This document shows positions 1 to 32,352 of a stretch of DNA of 64,000 nucleotides, in pieces. Each line of letters begins with the position of its first letter. Position 1 is the first letter of the stretch. The position numbers and the translations under genes were made by a program. The notes beneath the pieces are model-generated. The model did no database searches and was not told the DNA's origin. It was given only the letters and a program-made list of their open reading frames with translations. Source of the stretch: Gadus chalcogrammus (Eukaryota > Chordata > Actinopteri > Gadiformes > Gadidae); contig NC_079432.1 of assembly GCF_026213295.1 (NCBI RefSeq), positions 16,686,857 to 16,750,856 on the forward strand, in the 5' to 3' direction.

Positions 1-324
1 TTTTCTGAAACTTGAATATGTGTGTCGCCATCTGAATGCGGAGATGTGAAGCGCTTTTCGGACAGAAATTGTGATGAAATGTTGAATAAATAAAGTTAAC
101 CCGACACCCGGTGCAGTGCTTGAGGAGCAGCATTTGCTTTGACATAAACAATTGATGAAATGAAAAGTAAACAGATGATGAATATGAAACCACCCATTGC
201 AATCCGAATGCACAAGTGCTAAACTAATCAAAGATCCCTTTGAGGCTAAACGGTTGTTTTTATCACTGTGTGTGTCTGTTTCCACTTGGATAAAAAAGGC
301 ATGTTTTGGTGTTGTGCATGGTTC

Positions 325-408
325 CTGTGTGTGTGTTTGTGTGAGAGTGTGTGTATGTGTATTTGTATGTGTATGTGTGTGTCTGTGTGTGTGTGTGTGT
401 GTGTGTGG
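325..408. repeat. Imperfect (TG)n microsatellite
   Basis: TG repeat with TTTG and TATG interruptions. A (GA)n tract follows at 461-512 and a C18 run at 705-722. Confidence 0.95.
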
Positions 409-460
409 GCACCAATCAAAGTGTGGCCTCTCTCTGTCTGTGTGCTCGGGCCTCGACGAC

Positions 461-514
<54 letters not shown>

Positions 515-830
515 CGTCAGTCCCGTTTCCAATTCCGCTCAATTTCAGCAGGAATCTGGGTAATCCCGCTGAAGAACCGCCATTCTCTCCAAGTGACATC
601 CCATAATAGCACTAACACCGAAGTGGCGGGCACCCGGTTACGGCTCCTGCGCTCCATTCGGCACACGCTCCCCAATCCCCCGACCTGTCTGTATGCAAAC
701 AGAGCCCCCCCCCCCCCCCCCCGAGAAGAGCCCTGATCAGACCGACTATGAGCCCTGTGCAGACATATTTAATGCCTCAATAACCACTGCTTAGGACCCG
801 CTGATCAACGCCAGGGGCTTTCAGCAGCTC

Positions 831-953
<123 letters not shown>

Positions 954-1663
954 TTTCATGAACATGTGTAAGTGTATATATTTTCCATCGATTAATTTTG
1001 TGTTTGTATTATTATTTGCATGTGTTAGTGTTTACATTGTGTGTGCTTGTGTGTGTGTGTGCTTGTGTGAGTTTCTAGCTGCTTGTGTGTTTATATTATG
1101 TAGTGTGTGTTTGGGTGTGAGTACATCGAGTCCTTGAGCATTGTATTATAGCAGCGATCCACTGAGAATAACATGTATAGGGGCGAGGGAAGGGAAGAGT
1201 TTCCTCCTTTGTCATTACAGTTACGGTAAACCATGACATCTTCTCTGTGGGATTGGAAGAGAACCACTCGATTTTCACATAACAATGAGGTGTGCAGGAA
1301 AACTGAAGCGATGGACAAATTAAATCTGATATTTTTCCCTTTTATCTTACTAAGGTTTATCACGGAAAGGATACATTGCAATCTTATGCAATTTCAGTCT
1401 ATTAATTTCGTTCCATTCCAGAGGAATGAGTGGAGTCTATTTCCATCTCTGCATTTACAATACCCTAATTACCATTCCGTTAATACTGTATTGTAAATAC
1501 CGTACGGTAAGTCACGGTCTGGTACATCACGGCGAATGAACCATTTTGGACAAACAACACAAAACAGCATTGGAGCTCTGGAGACTAGAACGCAGCCCTA
1601 CATCTCAGCCTTCCCGGGACTGAGCCTATCAGCTGATTTTAAGATGCATAATAGTACACATTG

Positions 1664-1845
1664 AGGGGCACCCCGGTGGTTCAATGGGTAGACGGACACC
1701 ATCAAGGCCCAGTCCTCACCGCAGAGAACGGGGCTCGATTCCTGCCCGTGGTCCTTTGCTTCATGTCTTCCCCTCTATCTCCATACATGTATTACTCACT
1801 ACTCAATAACAAGGATAAAACCTTAAAAGAAAATCGTAAAAAGCA
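1664..1845 (+). mobile_element. tRNA-derived SINE
   Basis: The tRNA-like head has an A-box-like TGGTTCAATGGGT (1677-1689) and B box GGGCTCGATTCC (1731-1742). It is followed by a CCCGTGGTCCTTTGCTTCAT body and an A-rich tail near 1815-1845. This arrangement is typical of teleost tRNA SINEs. Confidence 0.75.
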
Positions 1846-2522
1846 GATGTATTGTAAAAATGTGGACATCTTCGGCAGGTGTGTGTAGACTAACCTCTGT
1901 GATACATTATGGGCCTTTTAGGATGTCAGATCCTGTGTTTAATTGGGTTTCTTCCATGGTCTGATCAACACGGTACGTGGTTCCTGCAGGAGGCTGTGTA
2001 GCTCCGCCAGCAGGCCATCATAACAACGTGTAATAGGACGGAGCAGCTGGAGAGCAGGATAAATACATAAATAAATACAGTCAGAAGTGTGACATGGCAT
2101 CCACACCGGAGATAATGGCTCCCGCACGACCGGCATGTGCGCTCGCACACACACGCGCACACGCATGCACGCACACGCACACACATAAAAGCACTTTCTA
2201 TCTATATATATCTATCTATCTATAAGTGATGATAGACAAGCCACAACAGGGAACACCAGAGGCGTGTCGTGGTGTGCTTGACACATGTACAAGCACACAA
2301 ACACATTAATTTATAGAGGTACCGGCACACAAACGCACACTGATACACACACTATCGAGGTTACAACACAAACCCATTCACGCACACAGATGTTTTGGAG
2401 AGATAGTATCATGCGAGATGTTTCGCTGCGTCTTGTGTACGATATGCCACCAGCTGTTTCGTAGCGCATTTAACACATTTACCTTCTGAAAAGCAATTAG
2501 CAACATAATTTCCATGCTGTTA

Positions 2523-2523
<1 letters not shown>

Positions 2524-2587
<64 letters not shown>

Positions 2588-2603
2588 TCTCTCCCTCTCT
2601 CTC
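2524..2603. repeat. (TC)n microsatellite
   Basis: Pure CT run to ~2580, then degenerate TTTCTC. Confidence 0.97.
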
Positions 2604-2973
2604 AAAGACTGAAAGAACACCCATGAGGAAAGACATTCTGTCGCCCAGCCACTCATCAGAGAGAGGGGGGGGGGGGGGGGATTGGGGGGAGAAGGAGATC
2701 GGGGGGAGAGAGGGGAGGGAGAGAGAGTGGGGAGAAACTGTGGTTGGCCGAGTTGAGGGTTCAATTTGCCTGTACAGGAAACTGTGAAATGTTAATCACA
2801 ACTTTAATTTGGGCGGCATTAGCATTTTGATGAACTGGCGTTGCTGACTGGTGTACTCCAGCGCACCTTCAAACGCTAGCAGCACTGAGGAAATGGCTGT
2901 GTGATTAATTAAGACGCGCACGCAACAGATGGGCCTGCTGAAGGGCCTGAGAAGGAAAAAAAGAGATGCAGAA

Positions 2974-3178
<205 letters not shown>

Positions 3179-3614
3179 TGTAGTAAGACAGATTATTTTG
3201 ATTGGAGAATGAACACAGCAGAACGTTTTCTATTAGAATGTAAAGCGTGTATGAAGTTGAGGAGGCCTCTGTGATGTTGCTCAGTAATATATGTGCATAT
3301 CTACACAGAAGAAACACATGCACATCGGCCATAGGTTACTGAGAGCTCAGCCAAGCAAATCTCGGTCAAATAAAGAGCATGTTTACACAAGACCCGGTGC
3401 TTTCACCATGTTGGAGGGGGGGTGGGGGGGGGGGGGATCCCAGTTTCACACTCTCTCTTTTTCCCCTTTCTCTCCTACACACAGACACACACATTCTGCA
3501 TCTCGTCCCCTCATCTCGTTCAGTGAGGCCCGTCGTTCTTCATCCTGATCTCCCTTCCACATCACCGCTGTGGTCCCACACACCAGCTCCTCTTCTCCCG
3601 GGAATCCTACTGCA

Positions 3615-3772
3615 CACCCCCCCTCCACCTCCACCTCCTCCTGCACCTCCACCCCCCCTCCACCTCCACCTCCACCTCCTCCTCCACCTCCACCTCCCCC
3701 TCCACCTCCACCTCCTCCTCCACCTCCTCCTCCACCTCCACCTCCTCCTCCACCTCCACCTCCTCCTCCACC
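3615..3772. repeat. (CCACCT/CTCCTC)n polypyrimidine hexanucleotide repeat
   Basis: CCT/CCA triplet mixture. All frames over it translate as low-complexity Pro, Leu-His or Gly/Glu-Val. Confidence 0.95.
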
Positions 3773-3878
3773 ATTCCCTCTCCCTTCTCCTTCCATTCTG
3801 TCTCCTCCATCCACGGTCAATCGAGTCATTCCATTCTGTCCGGACCGCGCATTAGTGCTTGATGAGGTTATCCGCAAG

Positions 3879-4155
3879 GTGGGGAGGGGGGATGGGGGGT
3901 GGAGGTAGAGGTGGGGGTGGTGGGAGGGAGGGGGGGGCTGTGGGGTGGAGGTAGAGGGGGGGGGGGGGGGGGGGGGGCTGTGGGGTGGAGGTAGAGGGAG
4001 GGGGGAGGGAGGGAGGGAGGGAGGGGGGGTTGGAGGTAGTGGGAGGGGGGGGAGGGGGGGGGCTGTGGGGGTAGTGGGAGGGGGGAGGGGGGGGGGCTGT
4101 GGGGTGGAGGTAGTGGTGGTGGTGGTGGTGGGAGGGGGAGGGAGGGGGTGAGAGG
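3879..4155. repeat. G-rich tract with long G runs
   Basis: Many runs of 4-25 G separated by GGCTGTGGGGTGGAGGTAG-like units. It has strong potential for G-quadruplexes on the + strand. Confidence 0.9.
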
Positions 4156-4902
4156 GGGACTATACCCGCCTGCCATGTGTCTCCATGGCAGCCTGGTGCC
4201 TGATACCCCGGCAGAGGCAGAGAGTGAGGGGGAACATGGGAGGATGAGGTCCGCCTGCTCAGCACAGCCAGTCCGGTCCTCGTGGCGTTTCATAATCAGG
4301 ACTGTCTTTTGGAAGGGTCCCGGGTCTAGGGGTGGTTCTCTGTAATAACCTGTCCGACCCGTTCTGCCGTTACACTGATGTGAACATCTGCACACAGCAG
4401 TGTTTCATTCTTTGTCACTCGGGCGAGGGCACTGCAGGGAGATGTCAAGGTTCTTGTTCAGTGGGAAACCGGCCTTGCTTTTCTTTTTAACACATTTCTG
4501 CATGTGTTGAAAAGGACAATGAAACCCTAATCTGTCAGGTAACAACAACACCTGAAACAGGTAGAAATCCACAGACTCGTTGTTCCTCATCAGGGTCTGC
4601 CTGCGTTGAGATGGACAAGGGCATGTGGTAGGAAACAGAATAACAGCCACACACTGCTATGAGTCCCTCCACCACCTCACCGAGCTCCTCCTACTGCAGG
4701 GAATACATCAATAAATGCATTAAAAACGCATACACTGTCTGCCTCTTCATCCAGTGATTGGCTCTTTGCCTCCCTGTGACAAATGACCCCACTCCCCCCT
4801 CTCCCCCCATGGCATCCTGGGGAGAAACACCATTTTGAAGAAGAGAGAAAAAGATAAAAAATATAAAATACAGAGACGAGTGAAGGTTAAAGGGGTGGTA
4901 GT

Positions 4903-5038
<136 letters not shown>

Positions 5039-5744
5039 CGTGTACGTGCAAGTGTTTTATTGTGTGGGGGTGGTGTGGGGGTTTAGTAGAACACAGCTCG
5101 CTCCCCTGTTGTGACAGACCGTTGCAGGGCATTAGCAGGGCGAGGTGTAAAGTTCCCCCACCCTCCGACATCACTTCCTGTTTACCAGTGTGCGATGGGC
5201 TGTCGTTTACACTATCAAGAGGAAGAGGCGGGCCTTGTCTAGAAGAAGGGGATTGATTTACTGCAGATATTAGGGTTGCCTATTGTTGTTCATCCTCTAC
5301 AGCGTGCATTTTTGAAGACATTTTGTAATAATCTATTAGTGGTATGAAATACAATTGAATTATCGAATAAGCCATTGGAATGGCTGAAAACACTAATTAT
5401 AAGTCTTTCAATTGCACAAATAAAAATAAAAGGAGATTTGGGCCCGTGCAGAGGGGTTCGTTGCGGAGATATTCGGCTCCAGCACGCCGCGAGTTTGAGG
5501 TTAGGCTTCAAAAGCCTAAAAGCAGCGGTGTTGTCAAAGTAATCCCATGTTATGGATTGCATGTTTGCTGCCACGCGACAGTTACTCTAATGGAAAGGAC
5601 ATGTTATCCCCTGCGCTTCGCATTGTTGTTATTGTTGCTGCATTGGAAATCAACCAATCCAAAGGAAGTTACCATATGGTCAAAGGTCCACACTAAACAC
5701 ACAAGTCCTTTAAAAAAATGCATTCAACACACGCACACGCGCAG

Positions 5745-5890
<146 letters not shown>

Positions 5891-5929
5891 GCTGAGTGAG
5901 AGAGAGAGAGCTACTCCCGGGCAGCAAGA

Positions 5930-6190
5930 GGAACTCCAATTATGGCAGGATGCAGCATCAATTTGAGAGCTAATTGTGTGCGTAATGAGAGAGACAGTCT
6001 CACCGTTGCGCCGTGCGTCCGCGCCCCCGCGCCCCCGTCCACGTGCCCGCTGCGCTGTTCTCTACGCTCCCCAGCTGAGCGCCGCCTGGATAACTAATTA
6101 AGAAACTACATGCACCGCGGCGCTTTCATCTGATTCACACAATGGAAATTAATCCTCGGATAAATATGTTCGACGGATACCAAATTCATC
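5930..6190. promoter_or_regulatory. Candidate conserved non-coding element upstream of sim1
   Basis: A unique block lies between microsatellites about 1.8 kb above the presumed promoter. It holds homeodomain-like cores AGCTAATTGTG, TAACTAATTAAG and GAAATTAATCC. Conservation cannot be tested here. Confidence 0.3.
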
Positions 6191-6860
6191 TATGGCGGAG
6201 ACTCAGACGCGAATAACTCTCGTTTGAATTCACGATTTTATTCGATACCACTGCGACATCTTCAACGTTTTGATTCCAAATTTTATAGAGAAAATACACA
6301 TAAATAAAGACATACAGAAAACTGTAGAGAGAAAATCATAAGATAATAATGAAAAATCGTAATAATATTGTTTATTTAATAATTATAATTTCATTTCAAA
6401 TCCCCCTCGCCCCTGACAATTAGCAATAAAAAAAATAAGGCTAACAGTAATGTTCTAATTGTCCACATACTTAATGTATAATATGATATAATATTTATCA
6501 TATAATTCCAGAGATTCATTGTTGTTTACATTTGTAATGAGCCAGGCTCAAATGATTTACAAACTAAGATATGTTTACTATGATATGTGGATGTCATCAT
6601 ATTGTTGATCAAATTCTAAAATATTTTTTTTTATTTAATTATATTAAATAATTTAAACTTAGACGATCTTGACTTATTTTTCTATGTGACAGAAACATGT
6701 ATTTTTCTCATGTTTGATTTATTGAATGCATTGGTTCAATGTAAACGTGGAAGTGGACACGTTGGACTGATGAGGAAAACAAAACGTCTACCGGCGCGTC
6801 GACATCAACAGATGGATAAACAGACGCGCGAGGATGGAACAACATTGCGCGAAATTCGCG

Positions 6861-7190
<330 letters not shown>

Positions 7191-7639
7191 TTATACATGT
7201 CGTCGTGATCAAAGAAAATATAATTATAAAAACGTGAGCCACGTGGCAGTGAATAGTAATTTACACTGGAAACCTATTTTAACACTATGTGTTAAACTAC
7301 ACATCTGTTAACGAAAGAACCTACGACCGACTGGCCCTAGCTCGGAGCCGCCGGGGCCCCTACCCCACCGACTGTAGTCCACGAGATGCTGAAGATCGAG
7401 AGGAAAGGACATTAGATCTGTTTATAAGAGAAGACATAGCATGAAGCTATATTAAAAAATTGAGTCTCAAAGAGGTGGAGAGAGGTTTAAAAGTAAAACT
7501 TAACATTTTTTTCCCTAAGCTTTCCCTACCCCCGATTTTTTTTTTCTTCCTCTACAATTTTCATTTTCCTGCTGCCTTGTGGTACCTGTTGTTCAGGTCA
7601 GAGAGGTGGACGTCTGAACCTCAGCTCCCGCACATCTTC

Positions 7640-7800
7640 ACAGCCTCGCGTTTGTTTCTCCCAAGATTGTCCAATGAGCTAGTCTCTTTCCGCCTCTTAG
7701 GCCAATAAGAGCGAAGTAGACAGTGGGCGGGACTTGAGCAACTCCAGAGAGAGTGAGAGAGAATGAGACGAGGCGAGGGAGAAAGGGAGAGAGAGAGAGA
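7640..7800 (+). promoter_or_regulatory. Candidate sim1 core promoter (TATA-less)
   Basis: The segment holds a CCAATGAG box near 7670, GGCCAATAAGAG near 7700 and a GGGCGGGAC GC box near 7728. A short (GA)n tract follows, and then the untranslated exon with its donor at 8013. No TATA box is seen. Placement rests on spacing to the donor and on these elements; there is no transcript evidence. Confidence 0.4.
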
Positions 7801-8012
7801 GAGATAGTTGGAAGACGGCGCTCGGACACGACGTCCACTCATTGCGCGCCTTAATTTGGAGAGGTGCATGCAGCGCGCGTTCCGCTTCCCTTTCCAGGTG
7901 GAATTCTAGGAGGAGCTCGAGCCCAGACTGACGGACACGGGACACGGTGAACTCAGAGACAGGTGACATTCCCAGCGGGTGACCTGAGTGGATGTGCTAT
8001 GGGATCGATTCA
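7800..8012 (+). other. sim1: sim1 exon 1, 5' untranslated (start approximate)
   Basis: A splice donor (CA|GTAAGT) lies at 8012/8013. The matching acceptor, a pyrimidine-rich TTTTCCAG, lies at 8459, just before the exon with the initiator ATG. No coding frame links this segment to the protein, so it is read as an untranslated first exon. The 5' end is a guess, placed near the end of a GA-rich tract below CCAAT and GC boxes. Confidence 0.55.
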
Positions 8013-8459
8013 GTAAGTCCGAAATATAGTTGATTGTAAAACGCAGTATGTTAAACACTTGTTGTGACGCTGTGTCCTATAGGCTGAGCCCAGGCTATGA
8101 AGGCATATGTTTACTACAGGCCTGGTGTTTCTGATTCAATGTAGTGGATTATCAGTGTTGCAATGTGTGAGCAGAGACAGGCCTTTAGATTTAGTCCATA
8201 GAACAATTCCTCCTGAATGGCCATCGAGGTCTGCATTGAACCAAATACTAAAGTTGGCCATTATATGTGTGTTAAAGAGGTTGGTTATTGCTGACAACTT
8301 ATACAAATGAAGTATGTTTATTATGGACTACATTAAGTCGACTGGTTGATTTTGTCCGTTTTTGGAATAGCCTACACGCAATACATTTGGAATAAAACTA
8401 GGGACGTCTTGTGAAATATATTTTCCAAACATTACCCTTTAACGGTTTTTCTTTTCCAG

Positions 8460-18720
<10,261 letters not shown>

Positions 18721-19478
18721 CCACCGGCCACGCCCACGGACTCTCCGGTCTAGAAGTGGACGTTGCAGTGAGAAGGCAGTATTTGTGTACACCTTAAACG
18801 CTGTGGTTTGGATGCGAATAGCAAAGAGACAAGGAAATTGCAAAAAGCTACCTGTACACTGGGGTAACCCTCTCACCGTTGTTGTTGTCCCACCGTTACA
18901 CATTTAGTTGAAACACAGAGCGTTTTGGTTTGTTTTACAGGAACATGTCATTCTGAGTTGTAGCGTCAGTAGTACTCCGAGTGTCCGTGACACAAGGCTG
19001 ATTTCTGTGTGGTTAAACATCAAGCCAAGGTTTCTGTCTCAATCCTGTCACGCTCCATTGGTCCTCTGAGTTAATCTGTTCCGGACACAATTTCCAAAGC
19101 CAGGACGAGAATGTGTTGTTTCTTTACCCCTTCACCTGCAGTCTGATTGCACAGAGCAGAATGCTTGACGCATGAAAATCAATACGGCGAGGAGTGTTTC
19201 ACCATCAGAAGACGTCAGTATTTTTTGGTATTTATTGGTCAGTGGGTCTAATGGGCAATTTGTTGTTTTCTGTATGTGTTGTCATTATTCATGTTAAAGT
19301 AAAGTATGAGTTTATTTTTGTGGAATTACTTTAAGTTGATTGTTTTGAGTAGTAGGCCTACTTGTAAAACAGCCATCAGATTAGATTAATGATTGAGCAA
19401 AGCCAAAAATAATGAATGTAATTGACAGAGCCAAGAGGTGCGCTGAGCTTAATATATAAAAAGCCATCATGCCATTCA

Positions 19479-19484
19479 AATAAA
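19479..19484 (+). terminator. Proximal poly(A) signal AATAAA of sim1
   Basis: Canonical hexamer about 760 nt after the sim1 stop, followed by GT/T-rich sequence. Confidence 0.45.
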
Positions 19485-19860
19485 GGCATTTGGTTTCATT
19501 CAACATTAGCTTCTGGCTTCATTGTTTCCTTAACTTTTCGGTCAGAGGAATAGTTTGAGGTTTTCCCCTCGAACCTTCAGACTTTTCTGGAAGGGTAGTT
19601 TGTTTATCATGGCAGTTGGGAGGAAATAATTGTTGATATAAAAGTTAAACTGTAAAGGACGCACAGACGCAGAATTGTTTGAAACACTCTGAATTTGTTC
19701 TGTTTGTTTTGTTTGGTTTTCTGTATTATTTTATGTACAATGTTTGTTAAATTGCTTTAATTTGGTTTAATTTATGATGTAAATATCATTACATGATGAC
19801 TGTTTCGACAAGAGGTCAACAAATTATTTATTAAATTGGTAATAATGTCTTTAAAATCCA

Positions 19861-19866
19861 AATAAA
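19861..19866 (+). terminator. Distal poly(A) signal AATAAA of sim1
   Basis: Canonical hexamer about 1,140 nt after the stop, with a GGTTTTCT-rich downstream region. Confidence 0.45.
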
Positions 19867-19999
19867 GTCGGTGAATTGGTTTTCTATTAGCAAGCCACAT
19901 CTGGAAAAAATATAACTTTTGTACTCATACAATACTGCTACTGTCAACCAAAAATAATAATCTTTACAAGCATGTCGGGGCCAGCAGAGCCCGGTCCAA

Positions 20000-20052
20000 A
20001 ACACAATCTAAGGCCCAGTGAGCCTGCCCTGGATAAATAAAGGTTCAGTCAT
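20000..20052 (+). repeat. Teleost interspersed repeat tail downstream of sim1
   Basis: CTGCCCTGGATAAATAAAGG lies about 150 bp beyond the distal sim1 poly(A) signal. It resembles the 3' end of common fish repeats. Confidence 0.4.
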
Positions 20053-26730
<6,678 letters not shown>

Positions 26731-27197
26731 GATATAGTGCACTATATAGGGTGCTCGCCATTTTGTAGTGGTGTTCGAATTCTCAGTGGGTAATTCCATG
26801 CACTATATAGTGGACTTAAAATACCCAAAATTTGAGTGAACATACGATGTTCCCTACATGTTACTCCCGTGTACCACAATGCAATGTGGCCGTCTTTTTC
26901 CGGAGGAGAAGAAGAAGCTATATAATCGCGAAAACAAATACATTAAATTATGGAGTCTCCGGCTTTCGTTTAGAAATGTCAACAATTGATTTGGGATTTA
27001 ACATAGAAAAATTAACATTCAACATCAATACAACCTCCAGCTTTCCTCGTGAGTGACCGGTTTGTTTACAAGATGTGGGCGCATCTGTCAGCGTCACACA
27101 AATACCCGGCGCATTTACTGACGCAAATGACGTTTAGAAATGTTCAGCGTAGTGTCCGAATTCTCGTTTGTTCGTGCCCTATATAGTGCACTATATC
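26731..27197. mobile_element. Non-autonomous DNA element (MITE-like) with 21-bp perfect terminal inverted repeats
   Basis: Left end 26731-26751 and right end 27177-27197 are exact reverse complements (GATATAGTGCACTATATAGG plus G). A GAATTCT-containing block just inside each end is also inverted. The interior has no transposase ORF. Palindromic TAGTGCACTATATAGG ends recur in teleost interspersed repeats. Confidence 0.7.
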
Positions 27198-30214
<3,017 letters not shown>

Positions 30215-30854
30215 CGGGCACAGCTCAGACAGTGTGAATCTAATGCCCCCCAATCCTGTGAATCCCTTTGTTCCTGATTTCACGCTTGATTTCCCCCCAG
30301 CTTGAGCCTGGCTGGTATTAAGGCTCCCCTCGCCTTGCTTTCACTACTGCCAAATCTCTCTCTCTCTTTCCCTCTCTCTCTGATTCACAACACATCCAAC
30401 AAATTTGTGTTTGTTTGTTTGTTTGTTTTTGCCAGTGTTTGCATTGTAGACACTTCATCTTGCTACCAGCTCACTAATCTGCCAGGATCCTCCTTTCGCT
30501 GCAACTTCTGCTGATGGCACCAGCGACCAGCCACGGCAGCATGCAGTGCATGTCCTGCTCTGGTCGATCCGTGTCACCCAGAATCAGACCCGGAGTCATC
30601 ACTCACTGTGTACGCTTTGATTTAGGTATTCAGCACTTTCCCTGCAAGTCTGAAAAAATACCCACCACTAGAATTACCGTCTTAATAAACAATTGTGATT
30701 AAGATGTGCGTTAGATCTACAAGCTATACCATATTCTTCTAGCACTTGGCGCTTGGCACCTCGGTTTCATAAAGAGTGATCAAAAATGATCTTTCGAGTT
30801 GGAAATACTGCGCTTGGAATAAAGTGAATTCTAACCACCGCACCCAACTCACCC

Positions 30855-30962
30855 CCCCACAACCGCCTCTTCCTCCTCCAACCTCCTCCTCCAACCTCCT
30901 CCTCCTCCACCTCCTCCTCCTCCCCCAGCCCTCCTCCACCTCCTCCTCCACCCTCCTCCAGC
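30855..30962. repeat. (CCT)n-rich polypyrimidine repeat
   Basis: CTCCTCCAAC and CTCCTCCAC units. A (GA)n tract follows at 31041-31067 and a G-rich run at 31225-31315. Confidence 0.9.
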
Positions 30963-31439
30963 GCCGCCACTCGTGCCGAGCAGATACTGTGACAGCTGCA
31001 CGAGAGGGTGGCGAAGAAAGAAAAGGGGGAGAAAGGAGGAGAGGAGAGAGAGAGAGAGAGAGAGAGGGCTGAGAGTTGGAGGTAGGGATGGAGATGGAGA
31101 TGGAGTGGGAGGGGGGGCAGGAGGAGGCGTCCCCAGAGATGAGGTCCCTGTGCTCCACGGCACTAAGTCACTGCTTGCATGCCAATGAGGAGATTCCCCT
31201 GCAGCAGAAACAGCAGCACAGGAGGAGAGGAGGAGGAGGAGGAGGGGGACGGAGGAGGGGGACGGAGGGGGGGATGGAGGGGAAGGGGGGGGGGGGGGGA
31301 GGGGGGGGGGGGGGACTGTTGCTAGCAGCGCCAGCCCTCTTCCCTTTCGGGTGGCTAACACACCATCTTGGACCCAGGGGTAAAGAAAGACACCAAAGTC
31401 TAAAAAACCCTATCCCAGCGAGCAGAGATAGCAACATGA

Positions 31440-31610
31440 GCTAAAATATTGTGCCGCTCAATCTAACATCGCTACGCCCTTAAATGGTGAAAAGCTCACA
31501 TACGGCAAAGCAGAGCCAATCAGCTGCCTGCGCCCGGGCGGGCATTTATCAGACTGACGACTGGCCTCCTCATTATCGACAGAAGACAAGATGACGGCTT
31601 CAGCGAGACC
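31440..31610. promoter_or_regulatory. Candidate non-coding element downstream of sim1
   Basis: A unique block between G-rich and CA-rich repeats containing GAGCCAATCAGCTGCC and GCATTTATCAGACTGACG. Inferred from isolation and composition only. Confidence 0.2.
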
Positions 31611-31639
31611 ACATGTGGAACAAGACAAAATACAACACA

Positions 31640-31838
31640 CTGCTACACACACACTGACACGCACTGACACAACCACACACACACACACACACACACTGCT
31701 ACACACACACTGCTACACACACGCTGACACACACTGACACACACACACACACACACTGCTACACACAGACTGACACACACTGACACACACACACTGCTAC
31801 ACACAGACTGACACACACTGACATACACACACACACAG
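31640..31838. repeat. CA-based minisatellite
   Basis: ACACACACTGCTACACAC and ACTGACACACACTGACAC alternate several times. Confidence 0.92.
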
Positions 31839-32242
31839 AGCTAAGCGAAACAGGACTTAATATCTAATTATGTCGGGTCACACGTCCATATGGTCCGATC
31901 AGATGGAGCCCGCAGTCTGGAGCTCACCTCACGACAAGCACCTCTGACCCCTCTCGGACCCCATCACCGTGGCAACAGGACGTCTGCTGGCCCCGGGCCT
32001 CAGGTGGTGGTGGTTGTAGGGGGGGGGGGCGTTGTGGCCGTGGGGGGTTGGGGATGGGGATTGGGGAGCCAGTGATCTGGGAATGTCCACTCAGTGCTGG
32101 ATGACTGCCCTGGGAGGGAGGGCCCCCCATGAATACAAGACTCCCCATCGACGGGCCCTGATCTCCTCGGTCACGGTCCCATCATGGCGGGCGCCACGTT
32201 CCTGCGAGCGGGCAGATGGCTCGGCCGGTGCCCGCATAGGTG

Positions 32243-32257
32243 CGTGCGTGTGTGTGC

Positions 32258-32308
<51 letters not shown>

Positions 32309-32352
32309 TGTGTGTGTGTGTGTGTGTGTGCGCCTGTGTGTGTGTGTGTGTT
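32243..32352. repeat. (TG)n microsatellite
   Basis: TG run with TCTG and CGCC interruptions. Confidence 0.96.

Larger units (their letters stand above)
18721..19885 (+). other. sim1: sim1 3' UTR with two poly(A) signals
   Basis: Non-coding sequence follows the TGA. It is increasingly AT-rich with T-rich and AATT-rich tracts. AATAAA hexamers occur at 19479-19484 and 19861-19866, so two alternative 3' ends are plausible. The exact ends are inferred. Confidence 0.6.

Noticed and set aside
3379..4395. Poly-proline, poly-glycine and Glu-Val ORFs
   Set aside because: Produced by CCT/CCA and G-rich simple repeats, with no domain and no splice support. The same holds for 30739-31444, 39167-39799 and 54946-55409.
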